Below, piece by piece: positions 21,576 to 33,592 of a stretch of 64,000 nt of DNA. The notes under the pieces were generated by a model. That model had not been told where the DNA came from, searched no databases, and saw nothing but the letters and a program-made list of their open reading frames with translations. Origin of the DNA: Erodium maritimum (taxonomy: Eukaryota; Streptophyta; Magnoliopsida; Geraniales; Geraniaceae); NCBI GenBank assembly GCA_963921825.1, contig OY997589.1, positions 22,279,482 to 22,343,481 of the forward strand, given 5' to 3'. Positions within the stretch are counted from its first letter, which is position 1; each line of letters starts with the position of its first letter. The translations under genes were made by a program, and so were the position numbers.

Positions 21576-22410
21576 TTTTTTTAGTAAAACGATAAAACGG
21601 TATATTAATGATTATTTGATTAGAGTTCACAATACATCGAAGTGCATCAGGAAGATTTACTGACCACGGGAGAACATGTGTTGAACGGGCCTCTTTAGCT
21701 AACTAGTGAGTTATCTTATTCGCAGTCCTCTTTAATAATTCGAGAGATATTCTCTCTTTTTGAGCTAGACTAGTTAAACGTCCTAGACGTTCTAACGAGG
21801 CTCCACTAAAGCTAACTAAGACATAAACTAGAACCCAAATAAAAACTAAGAACGACTGACGAACACTGCTCAAAGTAGGTCCTATAAACCGCTGGGTCCC
21901 CCGAAGATGACACTTTTCGTCTGATGTAAAATCGAACATGTGGTTGTCGTGAATCAGTGATTCCTCTCGGTAAAAGTCTCTGACTCCTTGGGAAAAAGTA
22001 TTGAATCGTCGCTTATTGATCGTTAACCTTGCAAAAAAGAACAGAACAGAGAAAGTAAACAAGAACCAATTGATCAGAGACCGAAGAGGAGGCCAAGGGG
22101 GAGGAGATACCGACATCGGCTTTAGAGGCGGCAGGTGCTGAGCATGGGACGACGGTCCAGATGGCTTCCCCTGAGGACCTGCGAAGGGGAACGGGACAGT
22201 AGGGGCGATGATCGAGGTTAGGAGGGTGATTTCGACAGAATCGATGAGGTGGATGCGAGCGGAGTAATAGGGAGTGAGGGCTGGGAGGTAGAGTGCCCCC
22301 ATTACAGTAGAGAATGACCGGACTTTGGCCGGAAGAGATTACGACGCAGCACCTGTGCTATGGGTTTAAAAACCCTACCGGAGAAAAGATTCGCTTAGTA
22401 GTTAGATTTC
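21576..22410 (-). mobile_element. RT-less LINE-like unit 4 (0.83 kb)
   Basis: The duplication CTTATATAT lies at 21567-21575 and 22411-22419. On the minus strand it begins CGAATCTTTTCTCCGGTAGG (about 22390) and contains a 199-codon ORF (22302 down to 21703). It ends CGTTTTATCGTTTTACTAAAAAAAA. No RT. Because the duplicated target is AT-rich, the flank evidence is weaker than for the units at 12989 and 16580. Confidence 0.6.
21703..22302 (-). CDS. 199-residue ORF inside LINE-like unit 4, unknown
   Basis: An uninterrupted frame of 199 codons fills three quarters of the unit, starting MGALYLPALTPYYSARIHLI about 110 bp after its 5' end. A proline-rich stretch (about residues 35-75) is followed by a hydrophobic segment (NWFLFTFSVLFFFARL, about 78-93). 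A second hydrophobic run, FLVFIWVLVYVLVSF, lies at about 150-164. The rest is basic. I recognise no family. It could be chance, or a small protein of a non-autonomous element. No independent sign of translation is available here. Confidence 0.25.
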   Translation of the reverse strand: MGALYLPALTPYYSARIHLIDSVEITLLTSIIAPTVPFPFAGPQGKPSGPSSHAQHLPPLKPMSVSPPPWPPLRSLINWFLFTFSVLFFFARLTINKRRFNTFSQGVRDFYREESLIHDNHMFDFTSDEKCHLRGTQRFIGPTLSSVRQSFLVFIWVLVYVLVSFSGASLERLGRLTSLAQKERISLELLKRTANKITH

Positions 22411-22837
22411 CTTATATATATACATGATAGGGAACTAAACACTTAATAGGTCCTTAACTAACCATTTGCTTATATTTGATTATTCATGATTTTCATTTAG
22501 ATACATTTAATTATTAATTTTGTTTAGAAACATCTTTATTTAAAAAAAATAACACTCATATGTTTTTGTTAACTTTTGGGTGAAAAATTCAACGTGTATC
22601 GTGCACATGACCAATTTTTTTATATACAAATTACGAAAGCACCCTTACTCTTATTCCTATTTTTTTCGTTCATTTCTTGTTCTTTTCCATTCTTTTTCCA
22701 CTTCACATATTTGCTTCTTCTCGTTCTCTCTATTATTCTTCATCTCATCATCAGCTAATCCTCGACGAGTTCCTTCTCCTATTCTCTTCAAACCTTTCTT
22801 TCGTTTCTCGATTTAACATTTCTTTCCCTCAGGACCC

Positions 22838-23261
22838 GTGGCGGCCTACATGGGCCTCAAGGGGGCACGCGCCCCCCTCAAACTTTTTCACAATCACGTA
22901 TTCTCACTAAAAAATTTCGGTGTCCCTCAAAAAGCTAGCTTCACCACTACTCTGGACCTAATCACGATCCTCCGGATTTGGTTAGAAAATCCAGTAATCT
23001 ACACCGATTACATTGAAGGAGTTTTAATCATGGAGCTTCATCAACATATCTACTGTTGCTCTTATCCTTATATTCCTTTCTTATTTCTTTGTTACGCAAA
23101 ATGGAACCCTAAATTGTAGTAAGTTGTTTGGTTTGGTCTTTAAACACTGTGTTGTAATTTTGTAAACTGACTATTTTCGTTTCAGAAATACCGAAATTGA
23201 GAGATGAGAACAATTTATCACATTGTTTGCCGTTGGGTTTCGCAATAACAACTAATGGATG
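22838..23261 (+). other. Possible DNA-transposon end fragment
   Basis: CAGGACCCGTGGCGGCC followed by the palindrome GGGGGCACGCGCCCCC resembles the opening part of common plant transposon sequences that encode a short start region. No matching second end was found and no transposase domain is visible. Weak. Confidence 0.2.
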
Positions 23262-25660
23262 TGTTGAAATTGATCCAAATTCAAGTGAGGCCCATCAAAG
23301 ACTTGGGCCGTAGCGTCTTGGTCACCAAGTAACAAATACAAGGAAGTGGAGATGTGGTGCGTATGGGAGATGACAACCCACGTGAGATTGTGGGCATAGG
23401 CTCTGTTAAGTTCAAGGTGCATGACGGCATGATACGCACATTGACAGATGTGAGACACGTACCAACCATGGCGAGAAACCTCATCTCTCTCAGTACTCTT
23501 GACGATGAAGGGTACAAGTACTCCGGTTCACAGAAAATTCTAAAGATATCAAAAGGCTCTCTCATTCACATGATAGGTGATATGAACTCTGCAAGATTAT
23601 ATGTTCTTAGAGGCAGCATTTTAAATGGTTCTGTTACTGCTGCTGTTATTTCTGATGAACCTAGTAAAACTAATTTGTGGCACAAGCGCCTTGGACATAT
23701 GAGTGAACAAGGCATGGCAGAGTTGATCAAGAGAGATTTACGTGATGGCTGCAACATGAGTAAGTTGGAGTTTTGCGAGCACTGCATTTTTGGTAAGCAC
23801 AAGAGAGTTAAATTCAATGCTTCCGTTCATACCACTAAAGGGATATTAGATTATGTGCATGCTGATGTTTGGGGTCCTTCCCGTAAAACTTCTCTTGGTG
23901 GTGCAAATTACATGCTTACTATTATTGATGATTACTCTAGAAAAGTGTGGCCTTATTTTCTAAAACATAAATCTGATGTGTTTGATACTTTTAAGAAGTG
24001 GAGAGTTATGGTGGAGAAGCAAACTGAGAAGAAGGTAAAAGTGCTTCGTACTGACAATGGCATGGAGTTTTGTTTAAGTGGTTTTGACAACTATTGTAGC
24101 AATGAAGGCATTGTAAGGCACCACACCATCCCGTCCACGCCTCAACAGAATGGTGTGGCTGAGCGCATGAACTGAACCATCATCTCTAAGGCTCGGTGCA
24201 TGCTTTCTAATGCTCGTACGAGCAGATGTTTTTTGGCTGAAGCAGCCTCCACCGCCTGCTACTTAATAAACAGATCTCCAAGCATTCCACTTGATAAGAA
24301 AACTCCCATTGAGGTATGGTCTGGTTCACCTGCTGATTATTCACTATTGAGAGTTTTTGGTTGACTGCCTATGCACACGTTGATAATGGAAAGTTAGAGC
24401 CTAGAGCTGTCAAGTGTGTGTTTCTTGGTTATGGCTCAGGAGTAAAGGCGTATAAGTTATGGAATCCTGAAACTAAGAGAATTTTGTTTAGCCGGAATGT
24501 TGTTTTTAATGAGGTTTTCATGTTCAATGATAGTTCCTCTATAGATGCCTCTGATGTTCTTGATGTTACTAAATTTTCTGATGATGAGCAATAGAGGATA
24601 AGCGTGCAGGTGGAGCACCTGGATGACAAAGTAAATGAGGTTGATGAAAATAATGAAAATGATGACGTTGACGTTCAGCTTATACCACCTGTTTTGCAGC
24701 AAACAAATAATTCCATTGCTGCTGATAGACCGAGGAGAAACAAAGGTCCTCGCCCTCGTTTAATTGAACAATGTAACGTTGTTCATTATGCTTTGAGTTG
24801 TGCTGAACAGGTGGAGCATGATCGTGAACCTGCTACATATGCTGAAGTGATTGCATCCGTTGACCGTGAGAAGTGGATTTCTGCCATGCACGAGGAGATG
24901 AAATCGCTTGACAAAAATGGCACATGGGATGTTGTGCGCTTGCCAAAGCAAAAGAAGGTCGTCCGCTGCAAGTGGATATTCAAAAGAAAGGAAGGTTTGT
25001 CTCCTAATGAGCCTCCAAGTTTTAAGGCAAGGTTAGTAGCAAAAGGTTTCAGCCAGATTCCAGGTATTGATTATAATGATGTATTCTCTCCGGTTGTGAA
25101 GCATAGTTCTATTCGTGCACTCTTTGGTAGTGTGGCTATGCATGATCTTGAACTTGAGCAGTTAGATGTGAAGACTGCTTTTCTGCATGGAGAATTAGAG
25201 GAGGAGATATACATGGACCAACCTGAAGGTTTCCTTGTGCCTGGTAAGGAGGACCTCGTTTGCAAGTTAAAGAGGTCACTTTATGGTCTTAAACAGTCCC
25301 CAAGGCAGTGGTATAAGAGGTTTGATTCATTTATGATTGCACATGGTTTTAAGAGATCTCAGTATGATAGCTGCGTTTATATTAAATTTGTTAATGGATC
25401 ACCGATATACCTGTTGTTATATGTTGATGATATGTTGATTGCTGCTAAGAGCAAGAAAGAGATCACTACTTTGAAGGCACAACTAAGTAGTGAGTTTGAG
25501 ATGAAGGATCTTGGAGCTGCCAAGAAAATACTAGGTATGGAAATTATAAGGGACATAAATTCTAAAGTCTTATTCCTTAGTCAGCAGAGTTACATTAAGA
25601 AAGTGGTTTTTCGGAGAAAAGGAGCTGGAGGTTGAAGAAGGGCGAAACTGCACTGGTGCG

Positions 25661-25800
25661 CCACGGATCCGTGACGGATCCCGTGACGGGCGACGTCACG
25701 GCTCCGTGAGGGAGTCCGTGACGGCACTCGTCACGGCTCCGTGATGGTAACCGTGATGGTTGGCCTCACGGATCCGTGACCAGGTCCGTGGCAGACCAGG
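25661..25800. repeat. Inverted/tandem CCGTGACGG repeats
   Basis: Eight or so copies of CCGTGACGG, CCGTGAGG or CGTCACGG in both orientations within 140 bp (for example GATCCGTGACGGATCCCG and GACGTCACGGCTCCGTGA). They form overlapping palindromes and are followed by a 13-G run near 25801. They belong to, or border, the LTR piece. Confidence 0.75.
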
Positions 25801-27029
25801 GTGGGGGGGGGGGTTTCTTTGAGGGTTTTCACCTTGGTTGATCTTGGTTTTGAGCTGAACTTTGGAGGGGCTTTGGGGGTCTTACTTGCTGTTTAAGTGG
25901 AGTCTAACTTAACGTTTCTTTGTGTCCAAGACTTTGGGGATCGAGCTAGAGGAGCAAAGATCACGCTGGGACCCGAGTGAAGAACGGAGTGGTGACCACC
26001 GGGCTTCATCAAAGTGTTGAGAGGAAGACCTCGAGGTAGGGAAAGCCTTAACCCCTCGTTTATGATGCTTAGTATGCATGTTAGGCTAATAAAATTGGAA
26101 AGGTCCTAGAAATGCATATAGGATGCGAATAACTAGAATAATCGTCTTTCTATTACTAATAACCTGAAGTGTCTAGTGGTGAATGATTAGGATGCCAATC
26201 ACTAGTGTAATTCGCTTTCAATACTTGGGAATTGTTTGACTGGTAGAGTGGCTTTGGCAACGCCCTCGGATTAGTTGCGTGTTAGGATCACATGCTTGAT
26301 TGTTTGGTTGCTTAGTGGATAGGCTAAAGAGTCTAATGGAACTAGTTGAATTGCATATTTGAATGCTCGATTGAAGGTGTTTATGATTGGTTGATTAAAC
26401 TCCCGCTTGACTGTTGAATGTATTTTAATGATTACTTGATTTACTTGAATGGTTGCTTGGAGCATCGAGTATGACTGGTTGTACCGAGCGGTGCAATCAG
26501 GTGATCGATGCCCCGTTGGGTCGAGATTGGTAAGTGAACGGTAAGTTGTGATTGTGTGATTTGCGTAGTGTGATCATGTGATTCGTGTGCTGTGTGTTGT
26601 GGTGAATTGGTGATATGTGAGCTATGTGTGACAGTGAATTGATGTTTGTTGGGATTGGATTGTTTCGGGTTTCGGTGTGAGTGCGTATTTCAATTATTAA
26701 CTGTTTATCATTGAATTTCCCAAGTGTATGCTTCCTATGGGAGTAATACCTTGGTTCTCGAGGACATAAAATCCTTTGGAGACGTTTCTGAGAATCCCGA
26801 TGTTAAGCGGCCCGAAGGGTTGTTTCCGGTCGCCTCAATGTTATGCGTCTCCTCTGGATTTGAGGGAAAATCCGAGAGGACACATCATATGTGGATCGGA
26901 GGGTGGAGACTTCATGTGCCACGGCATTGGCTAGTTTATCTATTACCCATGTTTGTTAAGATGTATCTTGTTGACTTTGCTGTTGACTTTATTGAGTTTA
27001 AGGTCCACCTTGTTATGTGTTTTCCCTAC

Positions 27030-27072
27030 TGAGCGCAAGCTCACCCCTATGAGTTTATTGTTGTGTTTACAG
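27030..27072 (+). other. Conserved hairpin plus 3'-splice-site-like motif (LTR piece in Copia)
   Basis: TGAGCGCAAGCTCA forms a 5-bp stem with a GCAA (GNRA) loop. TTTATTGTTGTGTTTACAG follows, with the AG 29 nt after the hairpin and 264 nt before the LTR end. The loop differs from the GAAA of family A but keeps the GNRA pattern. Confidence 0.58.
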
Positions 27073-28010
27073 GCTTGATTGAGGAGTAGAGGCTCGGGAG
27101 CTTCTCGGTGTGGGTGTCTATAGAGACTTCGCCTTTATTTTTATTTCTGTTGGAACAGATTTTGTGGAGGATTATTATTACACCCCTGGAGGGTTATTTA
27201 TGTTTTAAACTGAATTTTGTGGATTTGAGCTTCTTATTGGAGTTTTCAGGAACTTATTGTTGAGTTGTTACCTTTTAAATCATTTATTACTAGTCATGCC
27301 TCGAGTCCGGGCAAGAACCGGATTTGGGGTGTGACAGTCGATATATGGCTAATCCTGGTAAAGAACATTGGAAAGTTGTTCAGTGGATTTTCAGGTACTT
27401 ACGTGGAACATCCAATGCTTGTTTGAAATTTGGCAAGATGAACGAGGGACTCATCGGCTACGTGGATTCAGACTATGCTGCTGATTTGGATAAGAGGCGG
27501 TCCCTCACAGGTTATGTATTTACTGTTGGTGGATGTGCTGTGAGTTGGAGGGCAACACTACAACCAGTTGTTGCTCAATCTACTACTGAGGCTGAATACA
27601 TGGCTATTGCTGAAGCTTGTAAAGAATCATTTTGGTTGAAAGGTTTCTATGCTGAGCTTTGTGGAGATAATTCTTGCATTAATCTGTTTTGTGACAGTCA
27701 AAGTCCGATCTACCTTACTAAGGATCATATGTTTCATGAGAGAATAAAGCACATTGATGTCAAGTATCATTTTGTTCGAGATATTGTTGCTCAAGGTAAA
27801 CTAAAGATCTGCAAGATAAGTACTCATGATAATCCTGCTGATATGATGACAAAGTCAGTTCCTGTTGCTAAGTTTGAGCTTTGCTCAAGCTTAGTTGGTA
27901 TAACTGTTTAGCCCTAGTGGTTGTTTGGCGCCGAAAGTTTTTTCTTTGTTCGTTCAGGGAGATGTCTACCGTTTCATGCTACAAGGAGGAATTTGTCTCA
28001 AGGTGGAGTT

Positions 28011-28465
28011 TGTTGAAATTGATCCAAATTCAAGTGAGGCCCATCGAAGACTTGGGCCGTAGCGTCTTGGTCACCAAGTAACAAATACAAGGAAGTGACT
28101 TGACTTGGTCACCAAGTAATCAAATTTAGGGAAACAAATATTAGGAAATTGGGTCTTAATTGTGTAGAAATTTTTATTTCCCTATTTTGTATGAAGTATC
28201 TCTACACCTCTCCTATAAATACCACATGTAAGCTGTCATGGGGGATAAGTTGAATCAGTGTAAATCCCCGGCGTTGTGTAAACATTCTCCCTATAGTGAA
28301 GTTTTGCTGGTTGGCGCCTGTGGTTTTTTCCTCTTCGTTGTTTGGAGGGGTTTTCCACGTTATATCGTTGTGTTCTCCGTTTTTGGTTTTGATCTCTATT
28401 TCGTTTTATTGCCTATCGTTTTATAATATGATGTAACCCTCACGTAGTAAAGTCCCACTTTAACA
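28011..28465 (+). repeat. Right LTR of the Copia fossil
   Basis: Begins TGTTGAAATTG directly after a polypurine tract. It has a promoter-like CTCCTATAAATACC at about 28210 and probably ends in TTTAACA near 28465. The right limit is inferred from the TG...CA rule; no flanking 5-bp duplication could be matched. Confidence 0.65.
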
Positions 28466-30542
28466 TTGAAGCTCTTAAAAAAAAACCTTTGAATGATATT
28501 TGTTTCCGCTCCAGTTGTTAAAATGTCCTCATTTTGATCAAGTCGAGGTCCATCCCTACCAATACCATACCATCAACATGTTAATCTGCACTCTTGAGGG
28601 CGACAAGCATGCATGCGCGTTCTTGCCAGTGGAGAGAAACGCTAGAATGAGGGAGCTGACACGCACAGGTTTTATACTCTTTGGATAAACTCTGCAGCAA
28701 CAGTCTAATCTCTCAACCCCAAAACTAAAGCACATTTTAAATGGAACCTACCTTCACATGTCATGGACCTTCTTGGTTTTGCGGTTTGCGAATAATAAGG
28801 TTGACCATAATGTCCTCTCTTTTTTTGTTTAAAATAAGGATTATTATCATGGAATAATTATGGTGCTTCTTCAAGTATTTAACTATTGTTGTTGGGAACC
28901 AATAATTTTTGCCACTTTCATTCATGTATTCATTGAACTTGAAATGACACAACCACTTCCTTTATTCTAATGTGTTACGTGCCCATCTTTTTGTCACACT
29001 TCTTCAGATTATTGCCTTTTTGTTACCACAAATTTCTAATAATAGTATTTCAAAAAAAAAAACAAGTTTTCAATAATAGATGTTGTTTTTAATCGATCAC
29101 GTACTATCACTGATTTTAGGCGGGTTTTTTCCAACACTACCGTCGGTAGTAGGAAAGCGAAATGAAACTTGGGAATGTCACGACCTCAAACAACATAATT
29201 ATTAAAATTATAAGTCAAGTCATAATCAAATCCTTAGCCATAAAAGGTATGGAATTTGGAACAAAACCGAACTAGATTGTGTTAAAAGTGGATTAGGATC
29301 ATTGACATGACAATTAATAAGACATCAATGAAATCATTGGTACCATAGAATATGAATGCTAAACTCACTTTCAATTTCCAATAATGTATCGGTTGATATA
29401 CATTGTAATGATAATAGCACTCCATTTATAGTAATCATTATCTTAATCTAATCAAAAGTGACATAATTGCGAAAATATTGCGGCTAATAAAGAAAATGAG
29501 TGCGAAATAGAAGATTTCGATACGTCAAACCAAACCAAGAGCTTCTGAATTTGGGATTTTCGTAAATTTGATAGGGTTATTGGTGTCACATCCACCGTAC
29601 TATGAAGAGAGTCATGGCAAAAATAAGAGTAATTAACAAGGATTGAAAACTTGTCACCGTCGGTCATCGTTGTCATTATCTTGATATGTGCGGATCTGCA
29701 ACTTGGACATTAAGAGTCGGTAAGCATGGGGATGAACAGATGTAAACCAAAGCTCAACCACGAATTGGTTCAACCCAAGACATGACTGCAAAGTGGAAAA
29801 ACAAACTACCATTAGGGATTCTAGCTTATGTTACTTTTGGTTTTGTTCATAATAAACGAGTTTGGGCGGCCCACTGTATATGCTGATCTCGGTGGTTAAG
29901 TATGTTCTTGCACCTTGTCATCTGCGAAGGCAGATTCAAAGGGGTACAAGATGTCTTTAAAAAGTTATATAAAACTTAAAGATTTTTAGTGGTTTGTTAT
30001 TTGATATCTTACAAGTCTAAATTAGAGTTTATATAAAATAATTATGATTATTTAAAAATTTGTAAGTTTGACCTTTTTTCGATTTAAAGAACTCAATTTA
30101 AGTGTCCAAATTAGAATTCATATGAAAAAGTAATGATTATTTTAAAAAAATAGATATGTTTGACCTATTAGGGACAAGTTCCTACCAAAATTCGTTAGAT
30201 CTCCGATCAAGCGGATGGGGCTGCGACGGCCTTCTACAGAGGCCCCGAGTGGTCAAGTGCCCCACACTTCTGATGTCAGTCCCTAGATCGAGCCTCCAAT
30301 GAGCTCGGATGATCGGAGGGCGGTGGCGTTGGTTGCGACGGAGGCGAGGGTGGTGGCGGCAAAAGAGGCGGATGCGACGAAGGAGGAGGAACCGACGGAT
30401 CTGGTGGTTTCCCCTTGGGACCTCAGTAGACCCATAAACTTGTGGCATAGGCGGCTAAGGAGGCAGAGGCGGTGTGGTGTCGGAGTAAGAGCTATCAATG
30501 AATGAGTTGTTGGTGGCTTCAGATTGGAGAGTGACTACAATG
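28466..30542. other. No gene seen; intergenic
   Basis: Mostly AT-rich. A GC-richer island at 30182-30540 has overlapping short ORFs in several frames, without a recognisable domain or splice structure. Confidence 0.45.
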
Positions 30543-31190
30543 TTTTTTTTTTGATAATCGAGATGAAAATTCATTATACCGTAGAAGGAAGTACAATGAA
30601 AAGCAATAGCAGATCAATGTGATCTTAGCTGCTACAACCAAACTAAAAAGATCAAAAACCAATACTGAACTATTTACCAGCACAATTAACTAGCTAGACA
30701 ATGAAATAAAAGGAAACAGGTGCTGCAAAATTAAACAAAACATGCCGAAGGATTCTTTTGTCAGTCCACGAAAGTCAGGAGAGGCCGAACCAAACCTCCC
30801 GCCCAAAAATTTGAGTAACTGATAGACTACAGCTTCAGAAAAGATGCCTCCACCGTCTCCTCAACCGAGTTAAACACCGGGGCGTTTCGACGAAGCCACA
30901 GAACCCAAAAGGTTACATATACCAACCTCAGCCAATGCAATTTCCGGCCTCTAGGAACTAGACCAGTCCACCCCAATAAAACAGAGACTACAGAACAGTC
31001 ATGAACTCCCATAATTCCCCACCAACGATATAGGCTAGACCACAATCTCCATGTAAACTCACAGTGAAGGAAAATGTGATCCGTATCTTCAAAAATAACC
31101 TTACAAGACTTACAGAGCATATTATTGAGAGATATTCGACAACCTCTACTTTCCAAAAATACCATTTTCGTTTCATTTACCTTTCTTTTC
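30543..31190 (-). mobile_element. LINE 3' end with zf-RVT-type domain, 5'-truncated
   Basis: On the minus strand an ORF reads NMLCKSCKVIFEDTDHIFLHCEFTWRLWSSL, the C-xx-C...H-xxxx-C pattern of the zinc-binding domain that ends plant LINE RTs. This is followed by LHWLRLVYVTFWVLWLRRNAPVF. The 3' end is at 30543-30552 (poly-T on plus), preceded by CATCTCGATTATC. It lacks the RT palm. The adjoining LTR piece starts at about 31195. Confidence 0.75.
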
Positions 31191-31194
31191 ATTT

Positions 31195-32042
31195 CTTTTG
31201 TTTCCTTCAACTTCGGTCTCAAAACGGTCCAGATCCAACAACGCACGGGAAGAAATAAAAAGGGAAGAAGAAGAGGTTCTCGGGCCCCAAAAAAACAAAA
31301 CCAAAAGACCACCGGTGGAGACGTCGGCGACCAAACCCTTCGGGGCCGAGATTCTCACCGTAGGGAACAAAAGGCGGCGGCTGGCGGCGTTGGGCCGGTT
31401 TTGGGACTACGAGACTCCCCAAGAGTCCACACGACGGTGCCGGAGATTCACGGCACCGGAAGGGCATCGGCACGACCGTACGCACGTCAACAGAGACGGC
31501 GACGGTGCCGGAAGCTTGGTCGACGCGCGGGGGAAAGAAGAAAAGAAGGGGGAAGGAGATGGGGATCTCGGAGACGAGGGCGACGGCGGGGGCTGGCTTG
31601 GTCTGGACGGAGAGGAGCGACGGCGACGGTGAGAGGTTCGGTGAGAGGGTCGAGAGGGAGAGAGGGTCGGGAGAGATGGTTCGGCTGAGTGCGAAGAGGG
31701 AGAAGGTGAGAATGGTTTCAGAAACCCTAAAACGTGGTTTAAATACCACGGGCCAGCAGCGAGATGGGCCTCAACGGGCTTGGTTTTCGCGGCCCAAATC
31801 GAGAGGATGAGGAGGTGGGTCGGGGCGGCCTGCTCGACCGGGTCTGCTGGTCGGGTCTGGCCCACCCGGTCCAACTCTTCTCCTTTTTTTTGTTTTTCAT
31901 TTCTCTTTTTTTTTGCAAAAGTTCATAACTTCGATTCGTTTTCAAACCACGACGAACCAAAAACCGACCCAAAATTCAACCTCGACGTTCCGATCGAACA
32001 AATTTGAATAAATTAAACCTTTTTACCGAGGCGGTCTTCACA
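31195..32042 (-). mobile_element. Family A LTR piece
   Basis: On the minus strand it begins TGTGAAGACCGCCTCGG at 32042. It contains the GGTTTCAGAAACCCTAAAA-like start region (about 31710-31740) and the long CT-rich leader. It runs to sequence like that at 47250-47310 (TTATTTCTTCCCG, then GGACCGTTTTGAGAC), where LINE sequence takes over. It is not a whole LTR. Confidence 0.7.
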
Positions 32043-32811
32043 GTCAGAGACTATGTTTAGTCATTTTTTATGATTTCATAATAAAGATTTTCTCGTTATG
32101 ATTAAAAAATTTGGGTGAGAAGTAAGTAAACATACAAAAATAATTATATCAACGACTGAGCAAATCAATTTGAAACTATACACATTTAGTTAACATGTCT
32201 ACTATGTATATTGCGGAAGTAGTTTTTTACTCCTTGATCAAAGCAGTTGATCGTATACGAGTTTAACAGATTGTTAGAGTTTGATTTTTTTAGCATAATG
32301 ATGAGTTCATCTTTGTTATGAAAAATATAAGAAAGGGCTAGACATAGTCTCAGATCTTTTTGAGAGATCCAAGACGCCGACCTTGGAACAGTAATAGCCA
32401 TTTTTCATCGCAATTATGGTATTTAATAAAACACATAAAAAATACATACAAATGATGACTATTCCAAGTATATGCTTAGGGGATTTGACCATATTCATGT
32501 GAATATGCGCATCCATCACTTCTACTAGCTCAATTCGGAAAGACCTATTTTGTCTAAGAGACACGCGGGTCCATCGGTCGAGACCCTTCAGGGGAGGTGA
32601 TAATGATAACAAACATCTGAAGAGGTCCCCAAGATGAGTGGGATTAGGGAGCAGGGCAATTCTCCTCGTCTGCGTGCCGCGATCATCGGTGCCCAAGTTT
32701 GTTGCTTCCAAACTTAGTCTCGTTGGTGTTGCTTCCCACACCAGTGTATATGTGAGCCACCATATGGCCGCCTACCAACACATCTGACCTCCACAATCCA
32801 CCAGAGCACAA

Positions 32812-33409
32812 TGTTGGAAAAATGGCTTGCAAAGGATATTTCGTAACGGTTCAGAATTAAAAACGTGGTTTAATTCTTGAGACCGAAAATCAGATTTTAT
32901 TGTGTGGTTTCATTCTTGAAACCGAAAATCAGTTTTTATTGTGCTTTTAATGGGCTTTATTGGGTTGTCCTTGCTTAGCCTATTTAAACTCAGCTTTGGT
33001 TCCAATTTGATATATATAATTTTTCAAGCATTTTACAGAGCTAGAAGTATACACGCTTTGCTCTTCTTCCTCTTTCAATTTACTACACCTTGGTTCTGGT
33101 ACTGTTCTGCTGCTTCCACATCCAGCAGAGCGAGTGGGCGCGCTACTGGGTAGAGCTGTGTAACCTTGGGGAGCAACCGCTGCTGATCGCCACCTCGGTC
33201 ACTCGGAAATATTGCTTTCAAGTCAGTGGTCTTGTGTCACGCCACAACTGATAGTTTACAACGCAACTGCTAATAGTTTGTTCAACCAGCTGCTAATAGT
33301 GTGATCAACCAAGTACTAATAGTTTGTTCAACCAGCTGCTAATATTTGAATCATCAATTCGATAAGTCTCTCTTTCTCAATCTTGTTATACGAACGTATA
33401 TTTCCAACA
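32812..33409 (+). mobile_element. Possible Copia-type solo LTR (598 bp)
   Basis: Ends TGTTGGAAA...TTTCCAACA, with the TG...CA inverted ends and length of Copia LTRs. A CCTATTTAAACTCAG TATA-like box lies at about 32978. It contains short tandem repeats built on GCTAATAGTTTGTTCAACCA (33250-33350). The flanking 5-mers (CACAA, ATTTG) do not match, so the call rests on ends and composition. Confidence 0.5.
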
Positions 33410-33507
33410 ATTTGAAAGCAATATCAGTAGAAAGACAATTTGTGTGTCAAAGATCAACATCAGTATGACAGACAATCACTGGCTCATGAGAAAATGATAG
33501 AGATACG

Positions 33508-33592
33508 ATGAATCAATATTAATGTAGCAACTTGAGTGAACAGATGAGTAATCAATATTAATGTAGCAACTTGAGTGAACAGATGAGTTAAT
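33508..33592. repeat. Two-copy tandem repeat, about 42 bp
   Basis: Two near-perfect copies containing AATCAATATTAATGTAGC and AACTTGAGTGAACAGATGAG stand side by side. No coding relevance seen. Confidence 0.75.

Larger units (their letters stand above)
25640..27336 (+). mobile_element. Family B-like LTR piece inside the Copia fossil
   Basis: Ends GGATTTGGGGTGTGACA at 27336, immediately before Copia RNase H sequence resumes. It shows the landmarks of the long LTRs: GAGGTAGGGAAAG (about 26033), AGTATGCATG with CTGGAAAGGTCC-like text (26070-26110), GAATCCCGATGTTAAGCGG, and the conserved hairpin with acceptor-like site at 27030-27072. The left limit is unclear; it may be partial. Confidence 0.6.
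23262..28465 (+). mobile_element. Copia (Ty1) retrotransposon fossil, Tork/TNT1-like, broken
   Basis: An 87-bp repeat starting TGTTGAAATTGATCC lies at both ends (23262 and 28011) and differs at one visible site. Parts in order: GAG-pre-integrase (about 23640-23810, WHKRLGHMSEQGM...CEHCIFGK); integrase core (about 23850-24175, HADVWGPS, DDYSRKVW, TDNGMEF, TPQQNGVAERMN); RT (about 24880-25610, KWIFKRKEG, ARLVAKGFSQ, VKTAFLHGEL, YGLKQSPRQWY, LLLYVDDMLI); RNase H (about 27345-27800, GYVDSDYAAD, STTEAEYMA). A purine tract AAGGTGGAG precedes the right LTR. The element is broken, with several breaks, and an LTR piece of another family lies inside it. By eye it is of moderate age. Confidence 0.88.

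Noticed and set aside
30182-30505. GC-rich ORFs as a host exon
   Set aside because: Several frames open on both strands, no splice-consistent partner and no recognised family.
31125-31874. Overlapping long ORFs on both strands
   Set aside because: All in the CT/GA-rich leader of an LTR piece; composition artefacts.
32812-33409. Certain solo LTR
   Set aside because: TG...CA ends fit but the flanking 5-mers do not match, so kept only as a possible call.
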